Origin: Cellvibrionales bacterium UBA3090
GTDB taxonomy: Bacteria > Pseudomonadota > Gammaproteobacteria > Pseudomonadales > Porticoccaceae
Length of the DNA: 9,945 nt
Direction of reading: 5' to 3'
Assembly: GCA_002367235.1 (NCBI GenBank)
Contig: DFBC01000158.1
Coordinates: 1 to 9,945 of the forward strand
Below the pieces are notes generated by a model that saw only the letters and a list, made by a program, of their open reading frames with translations, did not search any database and was not told the DNA's origin. This document shows positions 7,259 through 9,945 of this stretch, piece by piece. Both the position numbers and the translations under genes were made by a program. Numbering within the stretch: position 1 is the first letter of the stretch; every line of letters begins with the position of its first letter.

Positions 7259-8263
7259 TTAGGTGGTTGCCAATTTAAGCGCTGTATCGAGCATTCGGTT
7301 GGAAAAGCCCCACTCGTTATCATACCAAGCTAATACTTTTACAAGCTGATCGTTTACACGAGTATGGCTGGTGTCAAAGATGCAAGATGCAATTGTGTGG
7401 TTGAAGTCGATAGAGACAAGAGGTTGACTTACGCAGTCTAATACCCCGTTAACACCCTTCTCGGCGGCTTGTTGCATTATCTCGTTTACTTCATTAATAG
7501 ACGTGCTTTTATTTGCGATAAAAGTTAAGTCGACAAGGGATACGTTGGCTGTGGGAACTCGTACGGCCATTCCATCAAGGATGCCCTCAAGTTCGGGCAA
7601 TACCTGTCCTATGGCCTTTGCTGCGCCGGTACCTGTTGGGATTATGGATTGTGTGGCAGATCTGGCTCTGTAGAGGTCGGGATGGTAAACATCGGTTAAA
7701 TGCTGATCGTTGGTGTAGGCGTGAACTGTGGTCATAAAACCGGATTGAATGCCCAGGTTATCGTGTAGCGGTTTCACCATGGGGGCAAGGCAGTTAGTGG
7801 TGCAGGATGCGTTAGAGATGATCTGATGGGACTCGTTAAGAATATGATCGTTGATGCCAAAGACAATGGTTGCATCCATATTCTTGCCTGGTGCTGAAAT
7901 CAAAACCTTCCTGGCACCAGCTTCTATGTGACTCGATGCCATACTTCGATCAGTGAAGACGCCCGTACATTCGCAAACTACATCAATATCTAGCGCATGC
8001 CATGGCAAGTTTTTGGGGTTGGGTTCCGATAAGACTTTGATACGGTCGTTGCCAATGATTAAGTCGTTCTCATCATGTGTTACTTGGTGTGCAAATCGAC
8101 CGTGGACACTATCGTATTGGGTCAAATGAGAGTTTATTGCGACGTCGCCTTTGTCGTTGATAGCGACGATCTCGATCTGATCTTTTAACTCGGGTCGCTC
8201 ATACAGGGCCTTGAGGATGTTGCGACCTATGCGTCCATAACCATTGATTGCTACACGTATCAT
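7259..8263 (-). CDS. gap: Type I glyceraldehyde-3-phosphate dehydrogenase
   Basis: This 334-residue cytoplasmic enzyme oxidises and phosphorylates glyceraldehyde 3-phosphate to 1,3-bisphosphoglycerate, or runs the reverse reaction. The ATG at 8263 is preferred because a perfect AGGAGG sits 6 nt upstream; a TTG at 8284 would place that site inside the gene. The Rossmann motif INGYGRIGRN (6-15) opens the protein. The catalytic C154 lies in ASCTTNC and the base H181 in HAYTNDQ. WYDNEWGFSNRM is near the C-terminus. HAYTNDQ and APGKN favour GAPDH over the related erythrose-4-phosphate dehydrogenase, where these positions usually differ. D37 in AINDKGD suits NAD binding, but the neighbouring K38, and Y193 where classical NAD enzymes have proline, leave coenzyme preference open. 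It closely resembles, from memory, the Pseudomonas gap type used in both glycolysis and gluconeogenesis. pgi follows on the same strand. Confidence 0.95.
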   Translation of the reverse strand: MIRVAINGYGRIGRNILKALYERPELKDQIEIVAINDKGDVAINSHLTQYDSVHGRFAHQVTHDENDLIIGNDRIKVLSEPNPKNLPWHALDIDVVCECTGVFTDRSMASSHIEAGARKVLISAPGKNMDATIVFGINDHILNESHQIISNASCTTNCLAPMVKPLHDNLGIQSGFMTTVHAYTNDQHLTDVYHPDLYRARSATQSIIPTGTGAAKAIGQVLPELEGILDGMAVRVPTANVSLVDLTFIANKSTSINEVNEIMQQAAEKGVNGVLDCVSQPLVSIDFNHTIASCIFDTSHTRVNDQLVKVLAWYDNEWGFSNRMLDTALKLATT

Positions 8264-8315
8264 AGTTTGCCTCCTGGGCAACAAGAACCTATCTCTAGAT
8301 TACAATGATGAACCC

Positions 8316-8343
8316 AATATTTACAGAGTTATGGCCATGCCAA
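8316..8343 (-). promoter_or_regulatory. Candidate sigma70 promoter for gap
   Basis: Read on the minus strand, TTGGCA (8343-8338) and AATATT (8321-8316) are separated by 16 bp, matching 5/6 and 4/6 of the -35 and -10 consensus. It lies about 55 bp before the gap ATG. The match is moderate and other AT-rich hexamers are nearby, so this is a suggestion only. Confidence 0.35.
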
Positions 8344-8471
8344 TACTGCTAGGGGTGCTACTGTTATTGCTATTAGAAGGTTGAAGTAATACTTTTTTTG
8401 AGCGGGGTGCAATATCGGCTGCCCATTAGCTGGCAGATGTGAACGAATTTTAGCTAATATTGCTTTTCGGC

Positions 8472-8500
8472 TTGACTACAAACGCACACTTTCTTATATT
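8472..8500 (+). promoter_or_regulatory. Sigma70 promoter of the tRNA-Arg gene
   Basis: TTGACT (8472-8477) is followed after exactly 17 bp by TATATT (8495-8500), 5/6 matches each to the -35 and -10 boxes. The discriminator after it (ACGCGCCC, 8501-8508) is GC-rich, as in stable-RNA promoters under stringent (ppGpp) control. Transcription would begin around 8507, giving a leader of about 7 nt before the mature tRNA. Confidence 0.8.
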
Positions 8501-8513
8501 ACGCGCCCTCAAC

Positions 8514-8590
8514 GCACTCGTAGCTCAGCTGGATAGAGTACTCGGCTACGAACCGAGCGGTCGAAGGTTCGAATCCTTCCGAGTGCGCCA
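8514..8590 (+). tRNA. tRNA-Arg (anticodon ACG)
   Basis: This is a 77-nt tRNA with encoded CCA. The 5' strand GCACTCG (8514-8520) pairs with CGAGTGC (8580-8586), followed by discriminator G and CCA. The D-arm, the anticodon stem CTCGG/CCGAG, the variable loop CGGTC and the T-arm GAAGG-TTCGAAT-CCTTC all fold. The anticodon ACG is at 8548-8550; A34 would be converted to inosine to read CGU, CGC and CGA. It closely resembles E. coli tRNA-Arg(ACG). Its 3' half is repeated at the right end of the window, which marks it as a probable integration target. Confidence 0.97.
8546..8586 (+). repeat. Proximal copy of the tRNA-Arg 3'-half direct repeat (candidate att site inside the intact tRNA)
   Basis: These 41 bp run from the anticodon loop to the end of the acceptor stem and match 9905-9945 at 40 of 41 positions. 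The one difference is T8561 against C9920, in the variable loop. A core that starts in the anticodon loop and reaches the tRNA 3' end is typical of attachment sites used by tyrosine recombinases. This copy sits in the complete tRNA, so target function is kept. Confidence 0.75.
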
Positions 8591-8600
8591 TACAAATCAA

Positions 8601-8630
8601 AGGCTTACCAGAAATGGTAGGCCTTTTTTT
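8601..8630 (+). terminator. Intrinsic terminator of the tRNA-Arg gene
   Basis: AGGCTTACCA (8601-8610) pairs with TGGTAGGCCT (8615-8624), with one G-U pair, around a GAAA tetraloop. A run of T follows (8624-8630). It begins 10 nt after the tRNA CCA. It lies beyond the tRNA 3' repeat, so if an element did integrate here, the terminator belongs to the incoming DNA or has been replaced by it. Confidence 0.88.
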
Positions 8631-8685
8631 GTTTTCCAGTGTAGGGGGATCGTAGGTCGGTAAGTTAATCAATGGAATGGAAGCC

Positions 8686-9816
8686 ATGAAAAAAAGCAAA
8701 TTAGCTTATATGTCTGTAGTTCTTTGTGTTGTCTTGTCGTGGGTGATTGCATGGCAGTTAGACGGCCGACAGTTCTCAATGTCGTACTTTCAATTACAGA
8801 TTAAAGATATTTATCAAAATATAATTTCCCGCCCCCAAGAACTCCCATCAAGAAAACAGCAACTAGACACGAAAAAGATCATTTCTACTGGTGGTCTTGG
8901 TGATCACGGGGACATTTTTCAATGTACCAATGACAAATTGGGGGGTATTGAAGATGAACAAAAAAGTCTTATTTACAAATGGAAAGATAATGAGGGGCAA
9001 GTTCATTATGGAGATAAAGCACCTAAAGGTGAGTTGGCAGAAATTGTCAGAAATGGGGGCATAGAAAAGGACTTCTTTGATCTGAATGTCATGTTTCCAA
9101 GCGGGTTTGTGATTAATGATTTTAAAACTCCATTGGAGATTGGAGGAAAGGCTATTTATAAGACAATTGCTGAGTATTTGAGTTTGGAGAGCCTGTATAA
9201 ATCAAAGATCGATATAAAGATTTTTTTGAATAAGAACGCATATGACCGATTCAGGGAAAGAATAGCCCCAAATGTAAAAGCAACAGTGGCTGGCTTCTAT
9301 TCTGGCCGCTATAACGTAGCAGCAGTTTTATATATGAACAGCGAGGAGTCTAAAAGGGTTGCCTTGCATGAGGCTACACATGTGATTAATGCACAAAACT
9401 TTGGCAACACGCCTAAGTGGTTTAATGAGGGGCTGGCAGAATACTTCCAGCAGATAAAAGTAAGAGAGCAATACTCTCAGGCATTAATTAATCAGCATTG
9501 GCTAAAGGAGGTTGGGGGTAGGTATCAAATAATGAGCCTTAAAAGGTTGTTCTCAACAGATCCTGAAGATTGGCAGGTTAAGAATAATAGCTACCTATAT
9601 GCAAATTCTTGGGCCTTGGTTTATTTTCTGATGTTGCCGGTTAACAAGCCGTATATGCAGGGGTATATGGTTGAAATGAACAAGAACAAGTGCTTGGCTG
9701 CTGATGCTTATCACTGGTTCAATGGTCACTATCCTGGTGGGGTGAGGGTTCTTGAATCTAATTACCTTGAATGGCTTAAATCGGAAAAGAAGAAACTGAG
9801 TCAACGTAAAGTTTGA
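8686..9816 (+). CDS. Membrane-anchored DUF4124 and HEXXH metallopeptidase (gluzincin-like) protein
   Basis: This encodes 376 residues from the ATG at 8686, which has GGAA (8674-8677) 8 nt upstream; an in-frame ATG at 8677 would add three residues but lacks a ribosome-binding site. A basic start and one hydrophobic segment (about 7-24) form an N-terminal anchor or uncleaved signal, placing the rest in the periplasm. Residues 95-115 (LIYKWKDNEGQVHYGDKAPK) look like a DUF4124 domain, a small module seen in many secreted proteobacterial proteins. The C-terminal half holds the zinc motif H228-E229-A-T-H232 and, 16 residues on, WFNEGLAEYF, whose E248 is the likely third zinc ligand, as in Peptidase_MA/DUF1570-like gluzincins. 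The protein should therefore be a zinc protease; its substrate is unknown. No clear promoter lies between it and the tRNA terminator. The gene looks AT-richer than its neighbours and lies between the two tRNA-Arg repeats, which hints at acquisition. Confidence 0.85.
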   Translation: MKKSKLAYMSVVLCVVLSWVIAWQLDGRQFSMSYFQLQIKDIYQNIISRPQELPSRKQQLDTKKIISTGGLGDHGDIFQCTNDKLGGIEDEQKSLIYKWKDNEGQVHYGDKAPKGELAEIVRNGGIEKDFFDLNVMFPSGFVINDFKTPLEIGGKAIYKTIAEYLSLESLYKSKIDIKIFLNKNAYDRFRERIAPNVKATVAGFYSGRYNVAAVLYMNSEESKRVALHEATHVINAQNFGNTPKWFNEGLAEYFQQIKVREQYSQALINQHWLKEVGGRYQIMSLKRLFSTDPEDWQVKNNSYLYANSWALVYFLMLPVNKPYMQGYMVEMNKNKCLAADAYHWFNGHYPGGVRVLESNYLEWLKSEKKKLSQRKV

Positions 9817-9904
9817 CAGTTAACTAAAGCTATTTGGTGGTAGTTTATGCAATGGTTTGGTTTATATCTGTTTGTTTTAAAGGGTATTATCTTTAACGGT
9901 ATTC

Positions 9905-9945
9905 CTACGAACCGAGCGGCCGAAGGTTCGAATCCTTCCGAGTGC
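9905..9945 (+). repeat. Distal copy of the tRNA-Arg 3' half (candidate att site, truncated by window end)
   Basis: This copies 8546-8586 with one change, C9920 for T8561. The sequence before 9905 does not resemble the tRNA 5' half and no 5' acceptor strand is present, so it cannot be a functional tRNA. The T-arm and the 3' acceptor strand are intact. The window stops at the last acceptor base, so whether the repeat extends into GCCA and beyond cannot be seen. The 88 bp before it (9817-9904) hold only T-rich sequence and a small TTAAAG/CTTTAA inverted repeat (9877-9896). Confidence 0.8.

Larger units (their letters stand above)
8546..9945 (+). mobile_element. Candidate tRNA-Arg-integrated mini-element or island remnant (right boundary at the window edge)
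   Basis: The segment is bounded by 41-bp direct repeats of the tRNA-Arg 3' half, and the period between copies is 1359 bp. It holds the tRNA's terminator and one protein gene (8686-9816), with no integrase, excisionase or transposase. It may be a decayed island, a passive satellite moved by an integrase encoded elsewhere, or the first member of a tandem array continuing beyond the window. The repeats are directly visible; the mobility is inferred. Confidence 0.45.

Noticed and set aside
7259..8263. Erythrose-4-phosphate dehydrogenase (epd) instead of gap
   Set aside because: The HAYTNDQ and APGKN signatures follow GAPDH rather than Epd, which differs at these positions.
8298..8312. Possible HexR-like half site (TTGTAAT on the minus strand) before gap
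   Set aside because: Only one half resembles the palindromic motif as I recall it; the other half does not match.
8425..8458. Inverted repeat ATTAGCT/AGCTAAT upstream of the tRNA promoter
   Set aside because: It is 7 bp with a 20-nt spacer in AT-rich sequence; too weak to call an operator for either gap or the tRNA.
8460..8699. Open frames of 66-67 codons on both strands across the tRNA
   Set aside because: They are translations of the tRNA gene itself, a well-known source of false hypothetical proteins; the tRNA, its promoter and terminator explain the region.
1..9945. CRISPR array, insertion sequence or toxin-antitoxin pair
   Set aside because: No regularly spaced repeats, transposase genes or small paired genes were found on either strand.

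Overview
The window looks like chromosomal DNA of a gammaproteobacterium, probably a marine or environmental one of the Cellvibrionales, Oceanospirillales or Pseudomonas kind. The evidence is the four-gene envelope cluster on the left, GAPDH and glucose-6-phosphate isomerase sequences that resemble those lineages, and an E. coli-like tRNA-Arg(ACG). The genus cannot be fixed from the sequence alone. Base composition looks intermediate by eye, and the last gene looks AT-richer; neither was computed.

Positions 1-5235 (+ strand) hold an envelope gene set. It starts with the last 19 codons of an outer-membrane beta-barrel protein, probably of the DUF1302 family. A secreted DUF1329 protein follows, then a membrane-anchored YCF48-like seven-bladed propeller, then a 776-residue RND/MMPL-type inner-membrane transporter. 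Together they suggest a trans-envelope system moving a hydrophobic, lipid-like substrate: barrel in the outer membrane, LolB-like carrier in the periplasm, propeller as periplasmic adaptor, RND pump in the inner membrane. The substrate is unknown. Hairpins lie in two of the intergenic gaps: a 14-bp stem before the DUF1329 gene, and a terminator-like structure between the DUF1329 and propeller genes. Output of the four genes may therefore be unequal.

Positions 5236-5508 form a convergent intergenic region. It holds a 13-bp hairpin and a 16-bp hairpin flanked by A and T tracts that can terminate transcription from both sides. Nothing convincing was seen in 5353-5508. Positions 5509-8263 (- strand) carry two central carbon genes, gap (upstream) and pgi (downstream, TTG start), separated by 133 bp.

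Positions 8472-8630 (+ strand) carry a tRNA-Arg(ACG) gene with a strong sigma70-type promoter, a GC-rich discriminator and a GAAA-tetraloop terminator. The next gene (8686-9816) encodes a membrane-anchored protein with a DUF4124 segment and a gluzincin-type HEXXH metallopeptidase domain. The window ends at 9905-9945 in a 41-bp near-exact copy (one mismatch) of the tRNA 3' half, starting in the anticodon loop and lacking the 5' half. This is the arrangement left by tRNA-targeting site-specific integration. The stretch 8546-9945 is thus a candidate one-gene element or island remnant with no integrase of its own. This is the most unusual part of the window, and the repeat may continue past the window edge.
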